Below are positions 32,122 to 40,796 of a stretch of 64,000 nucleotides of DNA, in pieces. Source of the stretch: Fulvivirga imtechensis AK7 (GTDB taxonomy: Bacteria > Bacteroidota > Bacteroidia > Cytophagales > Cyclobacteriaceae); the NCBI RefSeq assembly GCF_000331535.1, contig NZ_AMZN01000015.1, positions 1-64,000 of the forward strand, given 5' to 3'. How positions within the stretch are numbered: the first letter of the stretch is position 1; every line of letters starts with the position of its first letter. The position numbers and the translations under genes are program-made. The notes below the pieces were generated by a model that was not told where the DNA came from, ran no database searches, and saw only the letters and a list, made by a program, of their open reading frames with translations.

Positions 32122-34782
32122 TCACCTGATCACTTTAAACACCCGTTTTGCTACCTGTATCAAGACATTCGGAATAAAACTGAATGCCAGGATAATGATC
32201 CAGTGAGTGAATTCAAGGGGACGAAGCGCCAGCGCTTCTCTTAAGGGAGGTGTCAGCCATGCCATTACTACAATAGCTATGCATATAATAAAGGCCAACC
32301 AGATGTATTTGTTTTTGGTAATTTCATTTTTAAACAAAGAAACGCTTGAGACAGGGAGGTTGAAAACATTCCACAACTGTACAAGAACAAGAGTATAGAA
32401 AGTCATGTTGTTCACCAGTGGGTCAGGAAAATGCAGCACATAAATACTTAAAAGCTCTATACCCAATACCGCCAGAGTCATAGCCATGCCATATGCTACA
32501 ATTGAGCCCCACCACGGTTTGGAAATTATAGGGTGGTCAGATCTTCGTGGCGTCTCTTTCATTACATCCCATTCCCCCTTATTCATGCCCAGGGCCAGGG
32601 CCGGGAATATGTCAGTAACCATATTTAAAAAGAGGATTTGAAGTGGAAGCAATGGTAGCGGGACACCCAGAAAGGAAGCTGTTCCCACTACCAGGATCTC
32701 GCTGAGATTGCAGGAAAGCAGGTAAACGACAAACTTTCGAATATTGTTGAATATGACACGCCCCTGCCTGATAGCTAACACTATGGAAGAAAAGGAGTCG
32801 TCTTTCAAAATAATATCAGCCACTTCTTTGGCTGCTTCAGTTCCCCTCTTCCCCATGGCTATCCCTATATCAGCTTTTTTCAGGGCAGGGGTATCATTCA
32901 CCCCATCGCCTGTCATGCCTACAATATAGTTATTTTGCTGATAGAGTTTTACCAGGTCAAGTTTTTGCGAAGCATTGATCCTTGCGAAAATATTGGCATC
33001 CAGAATATGTTTTTGAATAGTCACTTTGCTGCCGACTCCTTTTCCCAGATCCCGTCCGTGTATTTTAGTGGCTTCTCTGCCGTCTTTTACCAATCCCACG
33101 GTTTCTGCAATGCTTCCGGCTGTTTCAGGATGATCACCCGTAACCATCACTACTTTAATCCCCGCTTCTTTGCAAGATTGTATCGCTTCTTTTACATCTT
33201 TTCTGGCGGGGTCTATAAAGCCTCCTAACCCTATAAATGTCAGATCTTGTATGAAATTTTTATGGTCGGGTTCTGAGCCTGTTTTTTTGTAGGCAAAGCT
33301 CAATACCCGCAGTCCTTTTCCAGCCATTTCGTTGACCGCATTATGCCACTCATCATGGTCGCCCAATGGCACTTCATTGCCATCTTCATCCAGCATTTTG
33401 GTACACTTTTGCAGTACAGCCTCAGTGGCTCCTTTTACAGAGATAAGATAGGCACCATTGGCTTTATTTGCAGTGCCCATCATTTTTATTTCCGCATCAA
33501 AAGGCACTTCAGCTATTCTCGGATACTTCTTCCTGAGGTCATCAGGGGCTCCCAGTATTTCACTGGCGCTTCTTAGCAAGGCAATCTCTATGGGGTCTCC
33601 TGTAGTGCTTTCGGTCTCACTTGGGTGGTATGTGCTGTCATTACATAAAGTACCGACAATAAGTAAAAGCTCAATATCACTTTCCATGTTTTCCCGTTCG
33701 GCCTCGATATTTCTTTTATAGGTAGAAAGGTTAACAGTGTCCCTTTTGAAGAAGAGGGTTTCGAGGTACATATCATTTTCCGTCAATGTGCCCGTTTTGT
33801 CAGTAAGTATTACGTTGGTTTCTCCAAGTGTTTGCACGGCCTTCAGGGTCTTTACTATTGCCTTGTCTTTTGCCAGCCGTACCATACCCCTGGCAAGTGT
33901 GATGGTGGCAATAACTGGAAGCCCCTCGGGAATGGCGGCCACTGCCAGCGCCACGGCTGTTTCCAGTAATATCACCAATTCACCGCCTCTGGCAATACCG
34001 GCAATGAATATCAAAAAAGTCATCGCCAACGTAAGCCATATGAGCTTTTTACTTAGCTTGCTCAACCGCTTGTCCAGCGGAGTTGCATGTTTTTCAGCCT
34101 CTTGTGTTATTTCTGATATCCTTCCCAGCTCAGTATCATTGCCGGTGGCAACAACTATAGCCTTGCCATTTCCACGCGCTACCAGAGTGCCCTTAAAAAC
34201 GCTGTTCGTGCGATCGGCCAATACCGTGTCCTCAGGCAGTTTTTCCGTATGTTTGCTCACCTGGGCCGATTCACCCGTCAATGCAGCCTCTTTTATGGCG
34301 AGATTATGCTGTACAATCAGGCGTGCATCAGCAGTTATCAGGTCTCCTCCTTCGAAATAAATGATATCTCCAGGTACCAATTGTACGGAATCAAGTTCTT
34401 TACGAGTACCTTCTCTAAAAACTTTTGTTTTTGCACGACCCATTTTTTTCAATTCAAGCATAGATCGCAACGCCTGCCATTCCATAAAAAAACCAATGAA
34501 GGTATTGATGATAACCACAATGGCTATAGCTATTCCTTCCGGGATCTCCCCGAGAAAGAATGCCAGTGTGCCTGCAGCAATTAGCAGCCACACAATGGGA
34601 CTTGTGAACTGGTCGAGGAGGATCCTGCCTATGCTTTTTTGCTTTTTTTCGATGAGAATATTTGGGCCATACTGAACCAGCCGCTTGCGGGCCTCAGCAT
34701 TACTGAGGCCCTTATTTAGGTCAGTATTAAATGAGGTCAATAACTCTTCGACTTCCTTTGCATGATATAGCTGCGCTGCCAC
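32122..34782 (-). CDS. Cation-transporting P-type ATPase, Ca2+ (P2A/PMR1-like) type
   Basis: 886 aa. The phosphorylation motif DKTGTLT is near residue 327, PEGLP in TM4 near 282 and TGDGVNDTPALKKADIG in the hinge. The TM6 sequence NMVTDIFPALALG matches the Ca2+-site pattern of SERCA/PMR1 pumps. The N-terminal cation_ATPase_N domain (residues 5-70) and a four-helix C-terminal domain are present. It probably exports Ca2+ or Mn2+. Monocistronic and flanked by the small RNA copies on both sides. Confidence 0.93.
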   Translation of the reverse strand: MAAQLYHAKEVEELLTSFNTDLNKGLSNAEARKRLVQYGPNILIEKKQKSIGRILLDQFTSPIVWLLIAAGTLAFFLGEIPEGIAIAIVVIINTFIGFFMEWQALRSMLELKKMGRAKTKVFREGTRKELDSVQLVPGDIIYFEGGDLITADARLIVQHNLAIKEAALTGESAQVSKHTEKLPEDTVLADRTNSVFKGTLVARGNGKAIVVATGNDTELGRISEITQEAEKHATPLDKRLSKLSKKLIWLTLAMTFLIFIAGIARGGELVILLETAVALAVAAIPEGLPVIATITLARGMVRLAKDKAIVKTLKAVQTLGETNVILTDKTGTLTENDMYLETLFFKRDTVNLSTYKRNIEAERENMESDIELLLIVGTLCNDSTYHPSETESTTGDPIEIALLRSASEILGAPDDLRKKYPRIAEVPFDAEIKMMGTANKANGAYLISVKGATEAVLQKCTKMLDEDGNEVPLGDHDEWHNAVNEMAGKGLRVLSFAYKKTGSEPDHKNFIQDLTFIGLGGFIDPARKDVKEAIQSCKEAGIKVVMVTGDHPETAGSIAETVGLVKDGREATKIHGRDLGKGVGSKVTIQKHILDANIFARINASQKLDLVKLYQQNNYIVGMTGDGVNDTPALKKADIGIAMGKRGTEAAKEVADIILKDDSFSSIVLAIRQGRVIFNNIRKFVVYLLSCNLSEILVVGTASFLGVPLPLLPLQILFLNMVTDIFPALALGMNKGEWDVMKETPRRSDHPIISKPWWGSIVAYGMAMTLAVLGIELLSIYVLHFPDPLVNNMTFYTLVLVQLWNVFNLPVSSVSLFKNEITKNKYIWLAFIICIAIVVMAWLTPPLREALALRPLEFTHWIIILAFSFIPNVLIQVAKRVFKVIR

Positions 34783-34955
34783 TTAAACTGTTATTTAAAA
34801 CACAATTTTTGAGTTCCAAAAGGAACCACTATTAATTTTCTGTTAAAACTAATTGGAATGCAGGAGTAGTAAAATGATAAAGGACATATAAGCAAAAAAA
34901 ATACTCCGAAAAGAGGCCTGGTAAACCATTGATCAAACTAAGAGGTTTTATAAAA

Positions 34956-35049
34956 ATGGGACTTTTGTCTCAAATTGAGACTGAATTATTGGTAGGATAT
35001 GCTTAATCGTGTATTTTAAGCTGGTTTATCCTTTGGCACAGGTATTGCC
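34956..35049 (+). promoter_or_regulatory. Sigma-54 promoter and upstream dyad of sRNA copy 5
   Basis: Dyad ATGGGACTTTTGTCTCAA (34956-34973) and TTGGCAC-N5-TTGCC (35033-35049), the only copy with the full GG-N10-GC consensus. The dyad centre lies 70.5 bp before GG, as in copies 1 and 4. At the palindrome position is the decayed GCTTAATC (35001-35008), six of eight bases matching GTTTAAAC. Confidence 0.78.
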
Positions 35050-35060
35050 AATTACTTAGT

Positions 35061-35161
35061 AGGTTAGGTTGATTTACAAAAGCTGTATGAAACTGTGTTT
35101 TTAGTTGGTTTTAACACTGTACAGCATAAGAGCCGCCCCCTGGTTAGGGGCGGCTTTTTTT
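35061..35161 (+). ncRNA. Sigma-54-driven small RNA, copy 5 of 5
   Basis: About 100 nt: AGGTTAGGTTGA at the 5' end, stem AGCTGTA with TACAGCA (partial), the loop TTTTTAGTTGGTTTTAAC, and terminator GCCGCCCCCTGGTTAGGGGCGGC (35132-35154) followed by seven T. In the terminator both arms have changed relative to copy 1 (CCCCC with GGGG), a compensatory change. A group IIC intron begins immediately after the T tract. Confidence 0.8.
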
Positions 35162-35529
35162 GTGTGTCAGGCATGGTCATAATGCTCTAGGGTGTAAGTC
35201 CCGAACGAGAGTTACAGTACTTATCGTTAGCCAATAGCAAGGGTGTCGTGGGCGACTGCGAATCTGAAAGAAGCTGGCGGCAAATATTCGAGCCTACGAA
35301 CAGAAACTTCATACAAGGCGGTTATGTGTGGGTGATGAAAACGTGCCGGACAAGGGTTGTTAATTTGTTGAAGTTAAAGGCGAGCAAGCAAAAGTCGTAT
35401 GAAACACATACTTGCGGCTGACCAAAGCAGCACAGCTATCATTATTTTAACAAACCGCCCTGTACCGAACGGTACGCAGGGTGGTGTGAGAGGACAGATA
35501 GGGAAATAATCCCTATCTTCCTACTCGAT
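35162..35529 (+). mobile_element. ORF-less group IIC intron
   Basis: About 368 nt. It starts GTGTGTCAGGCATGG, close to the known IIC 5' end. Domain I landmarks GGGTGTAAGTCCCGAAC, GCAAGGGTGTCGTGGGCGAC, AATCTGAAAGAAGC and GGCGGCAA...CGAACAGAAACTTCATACAAGGC match the Oceanobacillus iheyensis IIC ribozyme as I recall it. Domain V is CCGCCCTGTACC-GAAC-GGTACGCAGGGTGG (35455-35484). Domain VI has the stem AGATAGGG/CCCTATCT and ends CTACTCGAT. No reverse transcriptase is present in domain IV. Its place directly behind a Rho-independent terminator is the usual IIC target, so splicing or mobility would need an enzyme in trans. Confidence 0.85.
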
Positions 35530-35728
35530 TTTGATCAGATTGAATCTCCAGGCAGTCAAGACCGGATAGCCTGCAAGCTTTGAATTTTAACCGGCAGAAC
35601 ATCAAACATCGCAATCAAACACGTGTCAGTAGGAAGTAGCGCCTCAAGCTTTAAGCTTCAAGAGTAAGCAGGCCAAACTGCAATCTGAGAAACATTGAAC
35701 TGAGAACTGAGAAAAATTATTCCGACTA
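35530..35728. other. Intergenic after the intron
   Basis: No gene or clear hairpin is seen. The last 70 bases contain GAACTGAGAACTGAGAA-type low-complexity repeats (about 35690-35715), resembling the heptamer array at 47.7 kb. They lie at the 3' end of the symporter gene. Confidence 0.45.
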
Positions 35729-37204
35729 CTACATCCTAACACTTCCACTTGATTGGTTCTTTTGTAGTAGAAGCAGGCCTATAAATGTTATTGCTCCGTT
35801 CACAATTAATATCTCAAAACCAAATCTATAGCCAAACAAGAGCTCTTCAGAATGCTTGCTGAGCAGATAGGAAAGTACAGGAGATAAGACGCATACAATA
35901 GGTACACCATAATCTCTGACCTGCAGGTTGGTAAACAATCCAAAAGCATATAGTCCTAATAGCGGGCCGTAGGTATAACCCGCGGCCGTAAATACAGCGC
36001 TGATCACAGCTTCATCATTGATTTCCTTGAAAACCATGATTACAAGAAATAACAAAGCAGAAAAGCCTACATGCACTATCAGTCTGGTCTTTTTTTGCTT
36101 TTTCTGTAGCTCCAGCGTGTCTTCCAGGGTGTTAAAATTGAGAAAATCAACGCAAAATGAGGTGGTGAGGGCTGTTAGTGCAGAATCTGCACTGGAGTAT
36201 GCAGCGGCCACTATGCCCAGTAAAAAAATTATACCCACAAAGATGTTGAAATGCTCAAGCGCCAACATGGGAAAAAGATCATCAGAACGCACTGGAATAG
36301 CGATACCTTTAGTATCTGCATATATATAGAGTAGGGCTCCCAGTGCAAGAAACATCAGGTTCACAACTACCAGAGTAAGTGAAAACCAGAACATGTTTTT
36401 CTGCGCATCACCAATATTTTTGCAGGTCAGGTTTTTCTGCATCATATCCTGATCCAGTCCTGTCATCACTATGGCAATAAAAGCGCCTGCGAAAAATTGC
36501 TTAAAGAAGTTTTTGCTGGTTTGCCAGTCCCAGAAAAAAATTTTCGAATACTTGCTTTCACTTATGGTGGTTGTTAGCTCAACGGCTGACAAGCTGAGCT
36601 CCTGACTGATCAGGTAAATGACTATGCCCACTGCCGATAGCATAAAAAGAGTTTGCAAGGTGTCAGTCCATACAATTGTTTTTATACCACCCCGGAAAGT
36701 ATAGAGCCAGATCAATACAATAGTCACCATTACCGTAACCGCGAAATCTATGCCCCATGCATCAAAGAGGGCCAACTGTAAAACCCCTGCCACAAGAAAT
36801 AGGCGAAATGAGGCGCCTACTACCCTTGAAAGCAGGAAATAAAATGCGCCTGTTTTATATGACCAGAAGCCAAAACGCTGATCCAGATAGCCATAGATAG
36901 AGACTAAATTGAGGCGATAGTAAAGTGGCATAAGAACTGTAGCTATCACAAAATAGCCCAACAGGTATCCAAACACTACCTGCATGTAGGAAAATTGGGT
37001 TCCTGCTACCCAGCCAGGTACGGAAATGAAGGTGACCCCTGAAAGAGAGGCGCCTATCATTCCAAATGCAACAAGGTACCACGGAGATTGCCTGTTGGCA
37101 GTGAAAAAAGTCTTGGAATCGCTCTTTCTGCCCGTGAGTAAAGAAATGGCAATGAGCAGGATAAAGTAGCCGGATATGACAGTAATAACTAGTGATGGAC
37201 TCAT
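35729..37204 (-). CDS. Sodium:solute symporter (SSS family)
   Basis: 491 aa with about 13 hydrophobic segments. Typical SSS signs: the early YFILLIAISLLTGRKSDSKTFF start, the GMIGASLSGVTFISVPGWV stretch, and the long AAAYSSADSALTALTTSFCVD segment, the family's core Na+-site motif. The substrate cannot be assigned. It is divergent from clpS with about 70 bp between. Confidence 0.92.
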   Translation of the reverse strand: MSPSLVITVISGYFILLIAISLLTGRKSDSKTFFTANRQSPWYLVAFGMIGASLSGVTFISVPGWVAGTQFSYMQVVFGYLLGYFVIATVLMPLYYRLNLVSIYGYLDQRFGFWSYKTGAFYFLLSRVVGASFRLFLVAGVLQLALFDAWGIDFAVTVMVTIVLIWLYTFRGGIKTIVWTDTLQTLFMLSAVGIVIYLISQELSLSAVELTTTISESKYSKIFFWDWQTSKNFFKQFFAGAFIAIVMTGLDQDMMQKNLTCKNIGDAQKNMFWFSLTLVVVNLMFLALGALLYIYADTKGIAIPVRSDDLFPMLALEHFNIFVGIIFLLGIVAAAYSSADSALTALTTSFCVDFLNFNTLEDTLELQKKQKKTRLIVHVGFSALLFLVIMVFKEINDEAVISAVFTAAGYTYGPLLGLYAFGLFTNLQVRDYGVPIVCVLSPVLSYLLSKHSEELLFGYRFGFEILIVNGAITFIGLLLLQKNQSSGSVRM

Positions 37205-37273
37205 AAATCATGGAATATACCGGCTAAAGTTGTAATTTTTTTTTACTTTTGACAAACAAAACCAAAGCTCTAT

Positions 37274-37549
37274 ATGGATTTAGGACACAAAGAAGAAGAA
37301 TTAATTGACGTTCTAGAGGATGTAGCAGATGTTAAAGATCTAATGGTATTTAATGACGATGTAAATACTTTTGATCATGTCATCGACACTCTTATACGTG
37401 TATGCAAGCATTCTGCAGAACAAGCTGAACAGTGTGCCTATATTATTCACTATAAAGGTAAGTGTTCAGTCAAAAAAGGCCTCCTAAAAATACTAAAGCC
37501 TATGAAAGAGGCCATCTGTGATGCTGGTATTGATGCACGCGTGATGTAG
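37274..37549 (+). CDS. clpS: ATP-dependent Clp protease adaptor ClpS
   Basis: 91 aa. The ClpS core is clear: LMVFNDDVNTFDHVIDTLI (substrate-pocket NDxxT region), then QAEQCAYIIHYKGKCSVKKG. It delivers N-degron proteins to ClpAP-type protease. A TACTTTTG -7-like element lies at 37244-37251. It is followed by recR about 130 bp downstream. Confidence 0.95.
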   Translation: MDLGHKEEELIDVLEDVADVKDLMVFNDDVNTFDHVIDTLIRVCKHSAEQAEQCAYIIHYKGKCSVKKGLLKILKPMKEAICDAGIDARVM

Positions 37550-37682
37550 ACTTACATCCTTTATCTTCAATTTTCCTTGCAAGGCCTGCGCTTTTCCTCC
37601 TGCCAGGCATCCACGAAACTCTTGCCCGAATATTTTCCTTTTCTATGTCTGTGGTGTTGCATATCTTTGACATTAATACACT

Positions 37683-38294
37683 ATGGAATACCCCTCTAGA
37701 CTCATTGAGAACGCAGTAGAAGAGATATCACGTCTACCAGGTATTGGAAAGAAAACTGCCCTGCGTTTGGTGCTTCATCTGCTGAAGGAGCCCGAAAACA
37801 GTACGTATGCCTTGTCCGAGGCGCTGAACGAGCTTCGGTCGAAAATAAAATACTGCATAGAATGCCATAATATTTCGGATGATGAGATTTGCAATATTTG
37901 TAGCAGCCACCGAAGAGACCGATCGACTATTTGTATTGTAGAAGACACACGAGATGTATTAGCCATTGAAAATACTTCGCAATATACGGGGCTATATCAT
38001 ATTCTCGGTGGTGTTATTTCTCCTATTGAGGGGGTAGGGCCTTCCGAGTTGAATGTTGAACAGCTCTTGAAACGCATTGATACAAACAAAGAAGAGGTAA
38101 AAGAAATTATTTTTGCACTTAGCCCCACTATGGAAGGCGATACCACCGCCTTTTACCTGACAAAAAAGCTCAAGGAATTCGATATTAAGATCAGTACCAT
38201 TGCCCGTGGAATTCCCATTGGCGGAGAGCTCGAATACACCGATGAGATCACCCTCGGGCGCAGCATCCTGAGCCGGACAACCTATAATCAATAG
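37683..38294 (+). CDS. recR: Recombination protein RecR
   Basis: 203 aa. Helix-hairpin-helix LPGIGKKTALRLVLHLL (residues 18-34), zinc finger CIECHNISDDEICNIC (near 58-73), then the Toprim domain (ICIVEDTRDVLAIE and later the SPTMEGDTTA motif) and Walker-B-like tail. It acts with RecF/RecO in gap repair. A TATCTTTG -7-like element lies at 37662-37669. Confidence 0.97.
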   Translation: MEYPSRLIENAVEEISRLPGIGKKTALRLVLHLLKEPENSTYALSEALNELRSKIKYCIECHNISDDEICNICSSHRRDRSTICIVEDTRDVLAIENTSQYTGLYHILGGVISPIEGVGPSELNVEQLLKRIDTNKEEVKEIIFALSPTMEGDTTAFYLTKKLKEFDIKISTIARGIPIGGELEYTDEITLGRSILSRTTYNQ

Positions 38295-38606
38295 CGGAGA
38301 CGGCCCTAAGCTACAAACGGGCAAACTGTGAACTGGCCACTAGTCACTGGCCACTAGTTCATGGCTAGTCAGCTAAAAGACTTGAACAAACTGCGAACTG
38401 CGAACGGAGAACTAAGAACCGGCAACCGAATAAAATTCACCTAATCATAGTAACTGAATGTCATTATATATAATTTTGGGCTGTTTTGTCTAAATCCCAC
38501 TAATATGTGCCGGGCCAGGCAGATTGGACATATGGTGGAAGTAATATCGGAGGGATTTGCAAATGCAGTTTCCCGGAAGTATTTCAATTAAATTATAATA
38601 AACCAC
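38295..38606. other. Intergenic with short direct repeats
   Basis: Contains the direct repeat GGCCACTAGT twice (about 38335-38360) and GAACTGCGAACTGCGAAC-like low-complexity sequence (about 38385-38430). The right part is AT-rich and probably holds the promoter of the aminotransferase/heptose-kinase pair. No gene was seen. Confidence 0.5.
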
Positions 38607-39800
38607 ATGAACTTATCTGACAGAATCAACAATCTGGAAGAGTCCGCCACACTTGCAATGGCGGCAAAGGCCAGGGAATTTAAGGCCAAAGGGATCGATG
38701 TTATTAGTCTCAGTCTGGGAGAGCCCGATTTTAAAACTCCCAAGCATATCCAGGAAGGCGCAAAGAAAGCTATCGATGAAGGTAAATACTTTGCATATCC
38801 TCCCGTGGCAGGATACCAGGACCTGAGAGAAGCTATTGCTAAAAAGCTGAAACAGGAGAATAATATCGACTATACTGCTGAAAATATTGTGGTTTCAAAT
38901 GGAGCAAAACAATCCATTGCCAATGTGATGTTGGCTTTGCTTAACCCTGGCGATGAGGTGATCGTGTTTTCGCCATACTGGGTAAGTTACTCTGCGTTGA
39001 TACAATTGGCGGAAGGTACACCTGTGTTTATCAACGGCAGCATTGAGAATGATTTTAAAGCAACAGCACAGCAGTTGAAAGAGGCGATCACCAACAAAAC
39101 CAAAGCAGTGATCTATTCTTCTCCTTGCAATCCGACAGGCTCTGTTTTTACCAAAAATGAACTGGAAGCAATTGCTGAAGTGATCAAAGCACACGATGAT
39201 ATTATTATAATTGCTGATGAGATATATGAACATATCAACTACACCGGAGAAAGGGTGAGTATAGCTTCACTTCCAGGAATGGTTGACCGTACTGTTACTG
39301 TAAATGGGTTTGCCAAAGGGTTTGCCATGACCGGCTGGCGTGTAGGATACATCGGAGCGCCATTGTGGCTGGCGAAAGGCTGTAATAAGGTGCAGGGCCA
39401 GATTACTTCGGCCAACTGCTCCATCGCTCAGAGAGCTGCCTATGTCGCTATCACCAGCGATTTGGAACCTACCTATGAGATGACCAGAGCCTACAAGAAC
39501 AGGAGACAGATCGTTTATGACCTGCTCAGGGAAATTCCCGGCATTAAAACAAATATGCCTCAGGGTGCATTTTATTTCTTTCCTGATGTAAGCGCTTATT
39601 TTGGTAAGTCTGCCGATGGATTCAAAGTAAATGATGCAAGTGATTTCTGTATGTATATTCTTGAAAAAGCTCATGTTTCCCTGGTTTCAGGTGATGCTTT
39701 CGGAGACCCCGATTGTGTTAGATTGTCATATGCAGCATCAGAACAGGAATTAAGAGAGGCCATAAAACGAATTAAAGAAGTATTAAGCAAACTTTCTTAA
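38607..39800 (+). CDS. Aspartate aminotransferase-like class I PLP aminotransferase
   Basis: 397 aa class I fold: SLGEPDFKTPKHIQEGAK, NGAKQSIANVMLALLNPGDE, SPCNPTGSVF, the PLP-binding aspartate in IIADEIYEHI, and the Schiff-base lysine in NGFAKGFAMTGWRVGY (near residue 236). Aspartate or broad-range activity is expected. The stop at 39798-39800 is directly followed by the start of the heptose kinase gene, so the two share a transcript, though not an obvious pathway. Confidence 0.93.
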   Translation: MNLSDRINNLEESATLAMAAKAREFKAKGIDVISLSLGEPDFKTPKHIQEGAKKAIDEGKYFAYPPVAGYQDLREAIAKKLKQENNIDYTAENIVVSNGAKQSIANVMLALLNPGDEVIVFSPYWVSYSALIQLAEGTPVFINGSIENDFKATAQQLKEAITNKTKAVIYSSPCNPTGSVFTKNELEAIAEVIKAHDDIIIIADEIYEHINYTGERVSIASLPGMVDRTVTVNGFAKGFAMTGWRVGYIGAPLWLAKGCNKVQGQITSANCSIAQRAAYVAITSDLEPTYEMTRAYKNRRQIVYDLLREIPGIKTNMPQGAFYFFPDVSAYFGKSADGFKVNDASDFCMYILEKAHVSLVSGDAFGDPDCVRLSYAASEQELREAIKRIKEVLSKLS

Positions 39801-40793
39801 ATGCAGTACCGAACCATTGAAGAGATATTTGACGCATTTGACCGGCTCAAGGTATTAATTATCGGAGATGTAATGGTTGATGCCTATATCTGGGGTGCTG
39901 TTGAAAGAATCTCACCTGAGGCTCCCGTGCCGGTGGTTAGGGCCACCAAGCGGGACTTCAGGCTTGGTGGTGCGGCTAACGTAGCGCTCAATATCCAATC
40001 ACTTGGCGCTGACCCCTTGCTTTGCGCTGTTATTGGTGATGATGATAGTGGAAAAAAATTCGTTGAAAGACTACATGAAAGAAATATTTCTGCCGAAGGT
40101 ATTGTCACCAGCGGGGAGCGCCCCACTACAGTAAAAACTCGTATTATGACATCTCATCAGCATGTGGTGCGTGTTGATGAAGAAACAGATAAACTGCTGA
40201 GCAAATCTGAGGAAGATGCATTGTGGAAACGAATCAAGAGCCTTATGCCACAAGCTGATGTCATCATTTTTGAAGACTACGACAAGGGAGTGATCAGCAA
40301 AAATATCATTAAAAAAACGGTCGATCTGGCTAATGAACTGGGTGTGCCGACAGTAGTTGATCCCAAAAAGCGTAATTTTCTCAACTACAAAGGGGTAACT
40401 TTATTTAAGCCCAATTTGAAAGAGCTTCGGGAAGGCCTTAAGCTGGATTTAGAAAAGAATGACCAGCAATCTATGGAAAAGGCAGTGGAGCTGCTTGGAG
40501 AAAAACTGAAGAGCAAAGGAAATTTGATCACACTTTCCGAGAGAGGTGTATATATACATTTTGCCGGAGAAAAACATCTGATTCCCGCCCATGTGCGTGA
40601 GATCTCCGATGTATCCGGTGCAGGAGACACAGTTATAAGTATTGCTGCTCTTGGTGTTGCCCTCAAACTTTCACCATATCTCATTGCTGCTTTGTCCAAT
40701 CTTGGGGGTGGCCTCGTTTGCGAGCATATTGGGGTTGTTCCTATTGAGAAGGCCGCGCTGCTTGCCGAATCGAAGAAAAATCGGTGGTTGTAG
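39801..40793 (+). CDS. rfaE1: D-glycero-beta-D-manno-heptose-7-phosphate kinase
   Basis: 330 aa PfkB-family sugar kinase. The N-terminal signature VLIIGDVMVDAYIWGAVERI and RLGGAANVALNI are those of HldE/RfaE domain I. The anion-hole motif DVSGAGDTVIS with catalytic Asp is near residues 271-281. The adenylyltransferase half of bifunctional HldE is absent, as in organisms with separate rfaE1 and rfaE2. It supplies ADP-heptose for LPS core. Confidence 0.95.
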   Translation: MQYRTIEEIFDAFDRLKVLIIGDVMVDAYIWGAVERISPEAPVPVVRATKRDFRLGGAANVALNIQSLGADPLLCAVIGDDDSGKKFVERLHERNISAEGIVTSGERPTTVKTRIMTSHQHVVRVDEETDKLLSKSEEDALWKRIKSLMPQADVIIFEDYDKGVISKNIIKKTVDLANELGVPTVVDPKKRNFLNYKGVTLFKPNLKELREGLKLDLEKNDQQSMEKAVELLGEKLKSKGNLITLSERGVYIHFAGEKHLIPAHVREISDVSGAGDTVISIAALGVALKLSPYLIAALSNLGGGLVCEHIGVVPIEKAALLAESKKNRWL

Positions 40794-40796
40794 AAG

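Noticed and set aside
35162-35529. Retron or DGR template RNA behind sRNA copy 5
   Set aside because: The domain V hairpin and the GTGTG start fit a group IIC intron, and no reverse transcriptase is present.
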